From Clytia hemisphaerica (taxonomy: Eukaryota; Cnidaria; Hydrozoa; Leptothecata; Clytiidae): a DNA stretch of 64,000 nucleotides. Below the pieces are notes generated by a model. It saw nothing but the letters and a program-made list of their open reading frames with translations, searched no databases and was not told the DNA's origin. Positions 24,792 through 36,640 of the stretch are shown one piece after another. The stretch spans positions 1,620,876 to 1,684,875 of the forward strand of contig CACVBU010000237.1 of the NCBI GenBank assembly GCA_902728285.1, written 5' to 3'. Within the stretch, counting starts at the first letter, position 1; each line of letters opens with the position of its first letter. A program made the position numbers and the translations under genes.

Positions 24792-25139
24792 ATTTTTTGT
24801 GGGCGGCCGCCAATACACCATCGGAATATCAGATAAATAATAAAGTGACACACGCCTGGCCGCGCGACTACGGTCGAAAAGGTGTATTACCTAGTTTTTA
24901 CGTCGTTCTTTAATATCAGTTTCGATTTGATTTTTGTAGGTAATGCTATGTAAATCGTTAGTCCAAAAAATTTGAGTCCGTGTAGAATGATTTTGTCCCA
25001 TGTGAGCCGATAACCACACCGAAAATCTTTTGTAGAATTTGTTCGTTCTATTTTTACTAACTTTTATACTGTAGGACCTGTAGGGACAAAGTATTTTTGA
25101 TTTTTGGTTGGACGGAATTTTTCATTTATTTAGCATACA

Positions 25140-25425
25140 CCCCCTTCTCACTTACCCGGTAGGATTTGTTCAGCCAGTGGGAATAATATAATGGACTAAA
25201 AATCGATGGGGATTGATATTCCCTTATTCTTATGGCTGGGGATTTCGATTTTTTTGTTTTCAAGTCAGAAAATTCAGTGGGGATGGAAAAAAGTATAATA
25301 TTTTGCAGAGAGGATTGGACTTTTTCATTACTTTCAGTGGGAACAAAAATTGTGGAGGATAATATTCCACCGGGGACGATATTTTGGCCAATTTTTCTAG
25401 TGGGACTGTGAGAAGAGGGGTACTA
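25140..25425. mobile_element. Dispersed element with CCCCTTCTCAC inverted ends
   Basis: Starts CCCCCTTCTCACTTACC and ends GGGACTGTGAGAAGAGGGG. Inside are CAGTGGGGATGG and CCGGGGACGATATTTTGG, also found inverted at 55640-55925. Confidence 0.65.
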
Positions 25426-25438
25426 AATATTGATCGAA

Positions 25439-25807
25439 TACACGTTTTTTTTTTTATTAGAACATAGTTTATAAGAACATATAGGCTGAAATTCGTCGAA
25501 AAATTAAGAACATCTTAAGAACATGCCCAGACTCAGTTTGGAAAGAAATGACAAGAAACTACAATTTTTTCCTCTTTTTAAGCAGTTTTAACCGAATTTA
25601 GGGTTGGATCTTCAAAAGTCGAGAGTCAAATATTGTCCAAATTTTGCCAAATTTAAGTGCTCTTTATTTTGTATCATATTGTCGATTTAGAGTAGTCTAG
25701 AAATTAAGAACGCATTTAAGAACATTTTAGGCTGAAAATTGCTAAAAAAATAAGCACATCCAGGCTCAGCCAAATTTTAGGTGTTGTAATAAAAAAAAAA
25801 ACGTGTA
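25439..25807. mobile_element. CACGTTTTTT-family MITE, both ends intact
   Basis: 369 bp, TA-CACGTTTTTT...AAAAAACGTG-TA. Nearly the same sequence as 28403-28767 over its whole length, showing fairly recent spread. Confidence 0.82.
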
Positions 25808-26245
25808 AATCTAACTGATTTGTCTAGCGTATTCGTTCTCGTATTAATCTAAGCTGCTCGATGTCTTTAAAAGGAAGAGGAAAAGAATATCCATTTTCGC
25901 CTTAAACTACAGCTCATAAAGACGCTAAATTATCACCGATTTGTTAATCCCGAAAATCAAAGAAATCAAAATTTTTAAAGGGTTGAAATCGAATATTGAA
26001 GGTTTATAGCATTTGTTTCATTAATTTTGATATTTGTTTTAACAAAAAGTTTTCGTTCTGCAAAAAAAAAGCTGTGTAATAAAACAATATGATAAAATCA
26101 AACACACAAAAATATGACGAAATCCAACTTTTCATTAAATTCATTTTCTTTGCCTTTTTTTGAAATATTGCAAGTAGCTTAAAAAATTTGAAGCAATCAC
26201 GGTCAAATTTTCACAGAGGACAATTTTAAAGTGAAAACGGGGAAA

Positions 26246-27433
26246 ATGACACGATTCTTGTTGAATTTGGGTGTATTGGCGCTAATTGTTATCGTGTGTG
26301 TATATGGCATGCCACGAAGCAAGGTAAGAGGATAATTTGAATGTTTTTTTGGCTTTGAAGACAGGTCATTGTTTCCGACGAAAAAAACTCCCGAGTCCCT
26401 TGGACTTTTTTTCCAATAGATGTTATCGGAGTTTTTGATTTTTTCTAAAAAAGCGATGCATCGTGGGATTGTTTCGGTGGTATTACAATATAAATCTCTT
26501 AGTGCTCTCAAACCGCTTATATACATACTAAAAATGAAAGATTTACATCCCAATTGGCGTTTAGCTGGTCTAGTTTGTCTCAACATTTTGTACGGTAGCA
26601 AACACATATCCAAATATAGGATTACCCCGATAAAGTTGAATAAAATATGGATTTAAAAGTTAAGTACATCTATAGCTAAACTGTCGCAAGACCAATCCAA
26701 ATAAAAACATTAAAAAAACCCTCACTAAGGATCAACTATTTACTTGTTCTTCCCATATAGAGGTTGAACGAAAAGGTTGGAAAACGAAGTCAAAATCAAC
26801 GATGGAACAACCAATTTCAAGTAAGCGAGAACTGTAATTTTTACACACGAACACGAAATTTTAGTCGACGCTTAGCAATTCTAATTTTTTTCAACCCCCC
26901 CCCCTCCGCACATTGTTGGGACGATATGGAGTTTTTACAAGCTCTTATTTGATTTGGTTGGTCGTTAACAAGCAATAAAACAATTTTGTTACTTTTTCTA
27001 AAGAACGCGTAATTTTATTACTTCAAATGACCAATTATCAAATTATCTTATAAAAACTCCATCTCACCTGACCTTATAAGGACCCCGTCGTTTATTAGTT
27101 GGCGGTGAAAGATTTTATCTTTCAAGAGTAGAGTCCCTCATTTTGCTTTTGCTCTATTTAGTCTGGCTTTAGTCATTTTATTAAAACTTGAAGATTTCCC
27201 GTGTTAGTAAGTCTCTGAGAGCGATTAGAGAATTTTGTTATAATTAGGAAATTTACTTTGTCCGTTTATCAAAATTTTTGTAATACCATTCTACTTGGTT
27301 TTTATAGAGATGCCACACATCGTATTACACATGCCATGATCATTACGGCAAATATCCTGGATGTGCAGCCATCTGTAACCAAAATTTCTGGAATTGTCTT
27401 GAGAATCGACCACTATCACCTATGTATTGTTGA
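26246..27433 (+). CDS. Secreted six-cysteine peptide precursor, uncharacterised
   Basis: Three short exons, 26246-26323, 26761-26820 and 27308-27433, join in frame at GT-AG sites into an 87-residue precursor ending in TGA. Exon 1 encodes a classic signal peptide (hydrophobic core LGVLALIVIVCVYG). Exon 2 is a short basic segment: a KR pair spans the exon 1/2 junction and GKR lies at about 33-35, both possible proprotein cleavage sites. Exon 3 holds all six mature-region cysteines, spaced C-x6-C-x9-C-x3-C-x6-C-x10-C, with the last cysteine as the C-terminal residue. This layout fits a secreted disulfide-rich peptide: antimicrobial, signalling or toxin-like. I do not recognise the cysteine frame as a named family, and no function is assigned. 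A strong 3' splice site (TTTTCACAG, AG at 26215-26216) lies 29 bases upstream of the ATG. An evenly phased model with every cysteine in one exon makes chance unlikely. Confidence 0.75.
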
Positions 27434-27883
27434 TATAAACTCCAGTAGCGTGAATTTCTCAAAAATGCATTCTTCCAACAACTGAAGATTATAACCAGTA
27501 TCATCGAATTATGTTCCATTTTATTGTTAATCGATTTTCTAATCTTCAAAATAATTTATCCAAAATTGTATTTTTTTAATGAACTTAATATATTGATTGG
27601 ATTTGATAACAATTAACGATGAAAGTTTTCATTCATTTAAAGTCCTGTCTTCTTTTCACATCTTCCAAACCTTCCAAGTTTATATCCTAAACTCTGTACT
27701 CATAGGTAAAAATGTTGACATCGTGTTCATTTTTTTTTTGAGATATTCACCAACCAAATTTTTTTCTAAGTTAGTTCATTAACGTTTGCGCTAGAAGGAA
27801 AAAATATAACAGAAAAGTGCCATTATCAATTGGGTGCAGGTAACCTACCAAAAAATTTAGTTTTTTTCCATATTTAGGGTTGT

Positions 27884-30783
27884 TTAAGGCTCGCCACACC
27901 CATTAATATGATGGATATTTCGAATGATCACATCTGGACAAGCATCATACCATTTATCCAAGATTGAAATTTCTGAATCATAAAAGACTTGCGCTCCAAA
28001 ATTATACTTAGACATTTCCAGATTGTCGTTTAAGTAAACATGATACTCAGTGGAATCACCAGAATCATCAGTCGTTTGCATCACCGTTGCACGTTGGAAG
28101 CCATCTTCGGCAACCCAAGACCACCATGCAGTGCTTGGATTAACGTCTATCGAACTTGAGATGTGCAGATTGTTTTTGTTGGCTGGCTTTGGTAATCCGT
28201 TGAATGTGTCTTCCACTGAAAGAAGAGAAGAAAATATCTTTTAATTAAAGGAATAATCAGATGGTTGGAGATATTTTGCCTGTTGATTACGTACTTAAAT
28301 AATTGTGAGCCAAACTTCCAAAATCTTTTTGACTGTGTAACTCTTTTCTAAAGGCGAGATATAAGAGTTACAAGTTTTTGGAAAGCTTTTGGAAAAGAGC
28401 TAGACTTTGGTTTTATTAGAACCCAGTTCATAAGAACATTGAGGCTGAAATTCGTCGAAACATTAAGAACATCGTAAGAACATGCCCAGCCTCAGTTTGG
28501 GAAAAAATGACAAGAAACTAAAATTTTTTCCTCTTTTCAAGCAGTTTTAAGCGAACTTAGGGATGGATTTTCTAAAATCGAGAGTCAAATATTGTCGAAA
28601 TTTTACCAATTTTAAGTGCTCTTTATTTTTCATGATATTGTCGATTTAGAGTAGTCTGAAAAATTAAGAACGCATTTAAGAACATTTTAGGCTGAAAATT
28701 GCTAAAAAAATAAGCACATCCAGGCTCAGGTAAATTTTAGGTGTTCTAATAAATAAAAAAACGTGTATGAATTCGAGCTTTTTGTGTCTTTTTATCTTCT
28801 TTTTCACATTTTTGTCAAGATGTAGTTCTTTTTAGGAGATTTTATAGGTGAAATCCTACTTTTATTTTAATTTTTTCGCCGACCGACCGACCCTTTTTTT
28901 GGGTAGCTTGGCCAGTAAAACAACAAATCATATTTTCGTGAAATTAAATCTCGCGAAATTTAATCTGATTAAAGCAGTCTGTTCCTCTAAAGGATCCTGC
29001 ATTGTAACACGCATGTGTAATTTGTCGTTCTTTTAGACCACATGTAGTTAATTCCCGCGATAAACGAAAGGGAACGAATCGCTAGGGGTGGTACAGTCAC
29101 TTTCGGTCGGGGTTGTGGACGGCGAAATATGTCGTTTTTTATGAAATTTGTCTTTCTTTTTGTCTATTTTTAGTAATGCAGGATTCTTTAGATAAACCCC
29201 CTCAAAGTATACGAAATGTAGAGGGCTTTAGTCAGAAGACCTTGAAAAATAAGAGAATACCACACTACTTACATGCGCCATACAAATGAAATAATGGTAC
29301 ACGGTTTCCATAATCATAATTGCGTCGACCATAACCAACGCGGAACATATTACACCATTCTTGTGTCAACTTCTTAGTGACGTTGAATTCAATTGAGATA
29401 AACCAAGTCTTTTGGAGGATCGGTATTCGACGTAAAACTTTATACTCATCCACTGATTGTTCTGTATTTGAATTGGAAAAAAACGTGTAAGTTGGAAAAA
29501 GGAAGTCGATTTCGAAATTTTGAAATATTTTATCTTTTTAGTGGTCAAAGCAAGATTTTTCATCAGACACGGAAAATGGATTTAACACAGCAAATTAGCG
29601 AATTATGCAAAATTTTGAAACGAAAAAGCCATCTTTTTAACTTCGCTGAGACGGAAAAACTTATAACACTGTTTTTTGATTTCAAATTCGAATGGTAGTT
29701 TTTTTTATCTAACCCGGTTTAAAAAAACAGGGCGGTATTGGTCATGTCACTCCTAGGATCAAAACCTAAAGGTACAAGACCGAAAATTTGTAGCATCTCA
29801 TTGGATGTTAAAGGTTTTGTTTTTTATTAAGAGTGATAACGTTTGCTTACTCATCAATTTTAATTTACAAGCTTTTTCACATTGGATTGGTCAGAAAGAG
29901 AAAAAGAAAAACATTTTTTGCTTATATAAGCATATAACAATAGGCAGACACTGTCCTGATATGTAACATGAACATGAACACTTATGTAAAAATGAAATCT
30001 TTATAAACCGTGTGCGATTTTATTTAGGCCTCAAAATTCGCATTAGATTTTAGACTATGCTAACTAGATTTCCGAATATTCAGATCATTCATAGAATTGG
30101 AAGTCACCTACCTTCTGCCATGAAGAATTCGTTGCTCACTTTCTCGATCTAAAAGGAAGAAGGAAGAGTTGAGAATAAGTTTTCAATTTCTTTCCAGAAA
30201 GCCTAATGTATTTTAAAAGAAAGATTTTTCAATTCGATGTTACTACATAGAGCATTGAAATAAGACCCCTCACGTATTTCAAAAATTTGCCTACATGTTA
30301 AACTTTTCGAAATAATTAAAATTCATATGGGATATAGCTCAACAAATAAAAAGAGCTATATATGCTAGCAAGAAAGACCTCTTGGCGTCCAAAACTTACC
30401 CTTCGAACAAAAGAGACCCAACCTTCACTCCCGTCCTCACTCGTGGGAGAATAACTGGATGGGTCATATTTCTTCAATAATTGACAAATATTGCTCTCTT
30501 GGTTGTAATTTACTCCATAACATTCGCCATTGGCAAAACGTTTGCAGCGTTGGACACAATTTAACCGGGACGGTTCGTTATTGAACGTTTTTAAAACGTC
30601 ATTTGAATTTGTAACTTTCTTGTACCGTGCTTTGATGAATTGATCTCCTTCAGATCTTTGTTGTGTTTTTCTCTTAAGTTCTAATTCTTTTCGGCATCGT
30701 TCTCGGTAGAAATCCAAATCTTGATAAGCAGAAACTTGAAGTATGTACCATAATAACAACGGCAAAACTCCTGTACTTTTCAT
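27884..30783 (-). CDS. Secreted PAN/apple-like plus ConA/LamG-like domain protein
   Basis: Four exons, 30400-30783, 30112-30148, 29273-29461 and 27884-28215, join in phase to 313 residues. Residues 1-19 form a signal peptide. Residues about 50-128 look like a PAN/apple-type module, with cysteines in NCVQRCKRF, GECYG and ICQLL and a closing EGWVSF. Exons 2-4 (about 129-313) read like the concanavalin A/LamG-like jelly-roll domain I associate with many cnidarian extracellular proteins: IPILQKTW, then GNRVPLFHL, LHISSSI and a closing VIIRNI. Such modules bind carbohydrate or protein ligands in mucus, matrix or at the cell surface; no ligand can be inferred. Intron 3 (28216-29272) contains a 365-bp CACGTTTTTT-type element. 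Domain calls come from pattern recognition, so PAN is less certain than the exon structure. Confidence 0.75.
28403..28767. mobile_element. CACGTTTTTT-family MITE in intron 3 of the PAN/ConA-like gene
   Basis: Right end AAAAAACGTG-TA intact; left end starts TTTTATTAGAAC without the CACG. Interior close to 25439-25807. Confidence 0.75.
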
Positions 30784-30800
30784 ATTTGGCTCCTTAAAAA

Positions 30801-33354
30801 CTGAATGAATCTCTGTGCTATATATTCTGGTAAATTTGCCATATGCACATCAAATAATTTCTTTGAAGCAATGCTTGCAAAGACTTTTTAACGTATTGAT
30901 GTTGTATTCACTTAAAAATTATGCTGCGATTATGATTAGTGAATAATTTCGCTGAATAACCAACTTTCACCTTGACTTTTTTTTAATAATACCACATTTA
31001 CTGTCGTCTTGTATTCGGTAAGAATTTCTTCTTAACTAATGGATGGATGACTCTGACTGGTTATACAATATTATGATGTTGATTTCGTATAATTGGAATG
31101 ACTGATGCTCTCGTGACTTGATTATCCTGTTCAAAATAGTCAAGAACAAAAATAAACAAATTCAATTCAATACATTTCAGTCACATGCTAAATCTTAACC
31201 ACTGTATTGAATTGGCATATAGTAATTGTTTTAAAATATTAATACTGTTAAAAATTCTGAATATGGATAAATAATTTCTAGCCCATATGGTACAATAAAC
31301 AATCAATAATAATAATAATAACAATCGGATAAAAGTAACCACAAGAAAGGCTCGAAACAGCCTCAATTACAATGACCCCAGACCAGGGGGGCTCGTTCAA
31401 GGTTTCAGGGTGTATATTAGATTCACAAGAGAAAAATTAAAGAAAAAAACTACATGTCATGGAAAATTAGAGTGATATAATTATGAACAATATTGAATTT
31501 TCATTTTGTATTTCAATTGAAGATTCAAAATCATAAAAAGTCGCCGCTTTTGAAAGGACATTCTGATTGAATTAATAAGGATGTGTTGGTAACAAATGAA
31601 GTAAATAAAAATAGTTCAATAAATAAAGAATTTCAGAAGAATTTTCATGGATTGGTCATGGAAAAATATAGCGGAAAAAATCAATCTTTAAATAAAACAA
31701 GCGACACTTTTATGGACCTACCTGGTTATGCATTGATATAATTCATGTTCTTATAAAAAAATCGAATAAAGCCCATTTTCTTATAAAAAACACGTTAAGC
31801 AACCAAAATTTCATGCTCAAACACAAATAGTCTTTCATATTAAGACTTCGTTGGCAAAAAAATACATCTATCTCATCTAAAATTTGAGTGATTTGGTTAG
31901 GAACATTGAACTAAGCTTATAAAAAGTGATTCTTATAAAAAAGATTTTTGAGGCGAATTATTTTTTTGTGAAAATCTGTTTCAGCCATCTTTTTATAGGA
32001 ATAATGTTATCAAACATTTATATAAAAATTCAGAAAGAATTAATGATTCAATACTTCACAAAATCCAAAAAACCCTTTTTTTGACTGAAATTTACCCAAA
32101 TTTTTTTTCTTCTGAAAATCGAACTCCATCAAATTCAAGGGTTTATAGTTATGCATCTTCGGGCAAATAATTATCTCGAAAAAGCTGGGAACTAAAAATA
32201 ATTGGCAGTGTGCTTATAAAAAAATATCGAATTTGATCCACACGTTTGGCAACCAAAATTTCTCAACACAAATATTCTTCATAATTAAGCCTTCATGAGC
32301 AAAAAAACATTTATCTCATCATAAAATAGAGCAATTTGGCAAAGAACAATAATATATGCTTATAAATAGTGATTCTTATAGATCAAGATGCGTTTTTTGA
32401 GCCGAAAAACTTTTTTGGCAAAAATCTGCTTCAGCCATCTTTTACCTATGGAAAGTCTAAAAAAACCTTCTTTTATCCGTTTTTTTGGCTGAAATTTACC
32501 CCAACAAAAATCGAGCTCCGTCACATTCGAGGGTTTATAGTTATGCATCTTTGGGCAAAAAATCTGAAAAATCGAATGAGCCAATCTCGAGAAAAGCTGG
32601 TAACAGACAAAAGAACTAACGAACAAACGAACTAAAGTTAAAGAACACGGGTTAATTTATAGGACCTCAGGTAGGTCCAAAAAGTAGAATCTAAAAGTCT
32701 GAAAATAAATTCAAATTATTCATCTTCTCTAAATAGGATACGGTACAATTTTCAAATCCTTAACACCTGGTTAGTTAGTATTTGTTTTCCCACGAATTCT
32801 TCCGGAATTGGTGGTTTTCGAAAGCAATGTAATACTGACATTATTTTAAAGATGGTTTTCAATTTAAATGCGTTTCCAGTAAAATATTCTCTCTCAGGCA
32901 AAACAGTGATGGACCCTCGATTTATAATTCTCAGTTATTCTCTATAGTCTCTATATTCCATTTAAAAATCACATGTAATTTTTGGATAATTTTACGGGAC
33001 TTAAATGATCTGATAATTAATTATTTGAGAGAGAAAGCCAGTCTTTCTGGGACTATATTGACAGAGAGCACCTGAGCCTAAGAGATCGGTTGATAGACCA
33101 CTTAAAATCATATGAAAAACAAGGTTTTAAAAATACTCAAGCATTTCATCGTTTTAAATCGTAAAAATTACTCGAATCTCTCCTTGACTTGCACGATTTC
33201 GCCCTCCCTCTTTGTCGTTCGAGTCATGAAGAAGACTGTACTGTAAAACTATGGTAAATGAAGTGTTTTTCAATGACAATCAAATTACCAGAAGCATTTT
33301 GCGAGAAAAAAAGCTGGTAATTGCTGGGAATCTCAGGAAAACAATGATTTCTTA
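30801..33354. other. Gene-free interval with a duplicated repeat unit
   Basis: 31718-32680 is a repeat-bearing element (separate entry). An (AAT)n tract lies near 31305-31320. I see no gene in the remainder. Confidence 0.6.
31718..32680. mobile_element. Element with two tandem units and GGACCTACCTG ends
   Basis: Begins TGGACCTACCTGG and ends CCTCAGGTAGGTCCA. Inside are two diverged copies of a 450-bp unit (31740-32190, 32205-32605) sharing AACCAAAATTTC, CTGCTTCAGCCATC-like and GGGTTTATAGTTATGCATCT blocks. Its tail (TTTATAGGACCT) matches the end of the array at 43624-44970. Confidence 0.65.
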
Positions 33355-34335
33355 TCATCCATGTGAACCTAGCTCTATAATATCAGTCTTTTTCTTCGAT
33401 TTGCAAAACAAAACTTTCTTATAATAATTGACAATCTGTCTGTTCCATACGATATAAACAATAGCAGCTATCGCAGGACAAATCATGACTGGTATGAAAA
33501 CAAAATCCACCACGTCATACAAAAACGCGAATACGTCAGCTTTGATACGCCCGTTAAGTAACAGTCCACCGAAATAAACATACGTTATAGCTGACGGTAA
33601 ATAACAAATAGCCATTACAGTTGTGACCCGGAAAAGACGCCGGATAGCTTTCGTGTTCCGATGTAATGCTGCTTTACCGGAAACTGAATGTTGCGGACCG
33701 ATTTTTTGTCGCTCAATAGTGAACATTGATAACAGATTGAAAACGGTAGCGAATAATATATGTAGAATGATTGTTAAGCCGTTTAAAACACACTGTAGCG
33801 GATACAATTCGATAACTGTGTTGTTGACTAGATAGTTGAAAGTACAGAAAAATACCGCGACTGTGAATTGTAGTAAAAGAGCTATTGCAAGCCAGTGTTG
33901 GTGAACTTTATAGAAAGGTTTGATTAGGGATATGAGTCTTAACAAGCTAATGGTGCTGATTGTTAATGTTCCGATAATGATCGAGAAGACACCAATACAA
34001 TTTGCGATCGAGATGTGTATACAAGGTTGGTTCAGCAGAGAAGCGAGTCCGAAATACGGTATCCCGACCACACCGATCAGTAAATCGGTTAAGGAACGAT
34101 AGATGAATAGTCTTTTAGCCATGTTGATTTTGTTAGGGTTCGTTTTTCGGATTCCCCAAATGAGTAAGAGGTTTGGTATAGCGATAAAGAGACTGAGTGG
34201 TATGGCGAAGAAGTTTGTGAAACTTCCGTGTGAATCGAGTTCATTCGATATATCTCGACTTTCTTCGAGGAATTGATCGGTTTCGTTATCATCGGACATA
34301 AAAAGTTTCCATGATTGAAAACTGCAATTTTTCAT
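33355..34335 (-). CDS. Divergent rhodopsin-like (class A) GPCR
   Basis: An intronless frame of 326 residues from the first in-frame ATG (34335); the frame runs a little further upstream but only from a TTG. Seven hydrophobic segments lie near 42-62, 76-98, 107-137, 148-170, 183-208, 234-257 and 270-297. Class A landmarks are present: Asn in helix 1 (IPNLLLIWG), Asp in helix 2 (SLTDLL), and Cys105 and Cys182 for the usual disulfide. The DRY motif is replaced by LRL around 132-134, CWxP by CYLP (244-247), and NPxxY by CPAIAAIVY. N-terminal NCS and NET are possible glycosylation sites. The tail is short and lysine-rich. These changes are common in cnidarian orphan receptors; the ligand is unknown. 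Long open frame and correct topology make the gene secure. Confidence 0.9.
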   Translation of the reverse strand: MKNCSFQSWKLFMSDDNETDQFLEESRDISNELDSHGSFTNFFAIPLSLFIAIPNLLLIWGIRKTNPNKINMAKRLFIYRSLTDLLIGVVGIPYFGLASLLNQPCIHISIANCIGVFSIIIGTLTISTISLLRLISLIKPFYKVHQHWLAIALLLQFTVAVFFCTFNYLVNNTVIELYPLQCVLNGLTIILHILFATVFNLLSMFTIERQKIGPQHSVSGKAALHRNTKAIRRLFRVTTVMAICYLPSAITYVYFGGLLLNGRIKADVFAFLYDVVDFVFIPVMICPAIAAIVYIVWNRQIVNYYKKVLFCKSKKKTDIIELGSHG

Positions 34336-36640
34336 AGTGAGGATGATGGTCAATGGTGAGAAGATTTGGCGAATATTCTCTATTCAAAAATTCTACTGTA
34401 CCTAAAAAATAAGGAAAATACGAAAATGAAACGAAATTATGAAAATAAGGCATAACTGACTACAAATTACTCGTCACACCGACCGTCACCCGGGGCAACT
34501 AGCGAAATGGATGGTTACCTCACTATTATCTGACCAGTTTGAGTGGAGCTAGAACCAAAAAACTTCCAGTCAAAAGAGAGAAGATCATTACTTATTGACA
34601 ACGCCCCGCTGTCTTCGAACATTGGCCGTCATTTGATACATGTAAATTCAAAGCAAATCATATTCATAGTGGTAAAAGGGCTGATATTTGCACAAGATCC
34701 ACTGTGATTGGTTCGACTTCAAAAATACTACACCAAATAAGCTAACGTGTATATGAAGCAAATGTTCCAAGCCTGATAAGGTTAGTACCCTTATAATATC
34801 ATTTATCAATTTCCAAGCGCATATTATACATAGAATTATAAGAGACTAAATATTTACCTAAAACGTAGGTTTGGAGATTCTGGACCAAAAAAAACCATTC
34901 AAAGCTCTGGAGGTGGGCCTTAAAAGGAATAAAATATAAAAATACAGAATTCAATTCTGAAAAAAGTTATTTATAAAAAAAACATCTGTCAGAATAAAAA
35001 ATATTTTGCTAAATTTTAATTACTGGCAAATCAGTTAGACCAGGCTTCACAAAAAATAAGATTCAAAATTTACTGAAAAGGAATTTCTTTATATTTATAA
35101 AGAATAAGCTTGAATGATTGAAAAAATAAAATAAAATAGGATCCACAAATATCATCAAAAAAATCTAATTTACCAAAACCATAGCAATCAATTAGACCTT
35201 CTTTGATTCTAGTAACTTTATACATTTGAACCTAAAAACAAGGGTAGAAAAGAATAACACGATGAAATAATTAGAGGTCTTATAGCAAAATTTTGATACA
35301 TCAGAAATCTATATTTTATTTATAAGAAGAACTATTGTGCTCAAAAAATTAAAAAAAGTGCTTTTGACTTTGCAATAAAACCTGTTAACTTCATCTCACT
35401 TTAATTATTGGTTTAAAAAGCTGAAATAATACAAACCTGCATTTACAATTTATTATTAAAGTCTCAATAAGTCTCCAAGTCTTCTCTTTATATTGGCTTA
35501 AAGTGTCATTTACATTTAGTATCATTTGTATTGTGAAGTTTATCCAAATTTTGAGCTGGAAGACACATTTTTCCCCAAAGGAAACGTTAATCGTTTCTGA
35601 TAAGAGCAAACTATATAAGCAAATAAGTCTTTAATGATCAAAATGTTCGCTTTGCGAACTCGAGAACATCCAATTTTTTGAAAAATTCTCACGAAATGGT
35701 GAAATTGAATATTTTAAGAATATATCTGAAGGCTTCCGAATTTTTTGATGTTCTTATAAGAAAAAACGTGCATCTTGCAAAAAAGAGATCCTTAACAACA
35801 CATATTGGTTATACGCTGTTAAGGTGTGCTTATGATAGCTTGTTTTAGGCCAAAACATGAAAATAGGAGGGATTTTAATAAAAATAATCAAACAAGCTAT
35901 GAGAGTGCTCCGATGAGAACTAATTAAATAAAGGAAGAAATTCCCCAAACATCTATCATTTAGGGGGGAAAGGAGCCAGATAGCAACCCGAACCAAGGAT
36001 CTCTTTGAATCAAGTGAAATTTGAATTTTGAACAAAATATAGATTTCGCATTTATTTTGTAATGCCGAAGCTTTTTAGACAAAAATATTCGTCATTTATT
36101 ATGGCTTTCCATTAAAAATATAAAAATGTCATCTTTTTTTCTCCTTTTCGTCATCTTTTTAACGTCTTTGTCTATAACAATCCATCATATGACTTGGTTA
36201 TTCCATTTGCTTTCAAGTCTACCAAAACATTTCTTATCCGCCATCTTTAAAGTAAATCTATTGTATTGTTTGTTGGGTTCCCACTAACAACAAAATCGAA
36301 ATAAGAACAACTTTCTGCAAAAGCAATACCATTTCAAACTAAAAATATTAAGTGCCAATAGCAATTTCGAAAGCCAAAAAACATCTCAATCATTTCCTAC
36401 GGTGGTAAATATTATGTCTGATTTAGTAATAATGATTTCAAGGACAATGAAACACCGTTTTAGAGATAACCGAACCAAAACATCTAGCAATGAAGGCAAT
36501 GCATAAGTAACAGAATCCATATCTGCCAGCAAAAAAAATATACTATAACCTGTGTTACATCCAGATTGAATTATGCGCAATTTACAGTTAGATACATCAA
36601 CCATTATCTACAACACTTTGTTATCAAACTTTTGAAAAAC
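34336..36640. other. Gene-free interval upstream of the GPCR
   Basis: AT-rich DNA; the only recognisable piece is a worn CACGTTTTTT-family MITE at about 35598-35773, ending GATGTTCTTATAAG and AAAAAACGTG. No exon-like sequence was identified. Confidence 0.55.

Larger units (their letters stand above)
22851..26245. other. Gene-free interval upstream of the six-cysteine peptide gene
   Basis: No convincing coding sequence on either strand. It holds the elements at 24090-24791 and 25140-25807; the rest is AT-rich and featureless to my reading. Confidence 0.6.
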
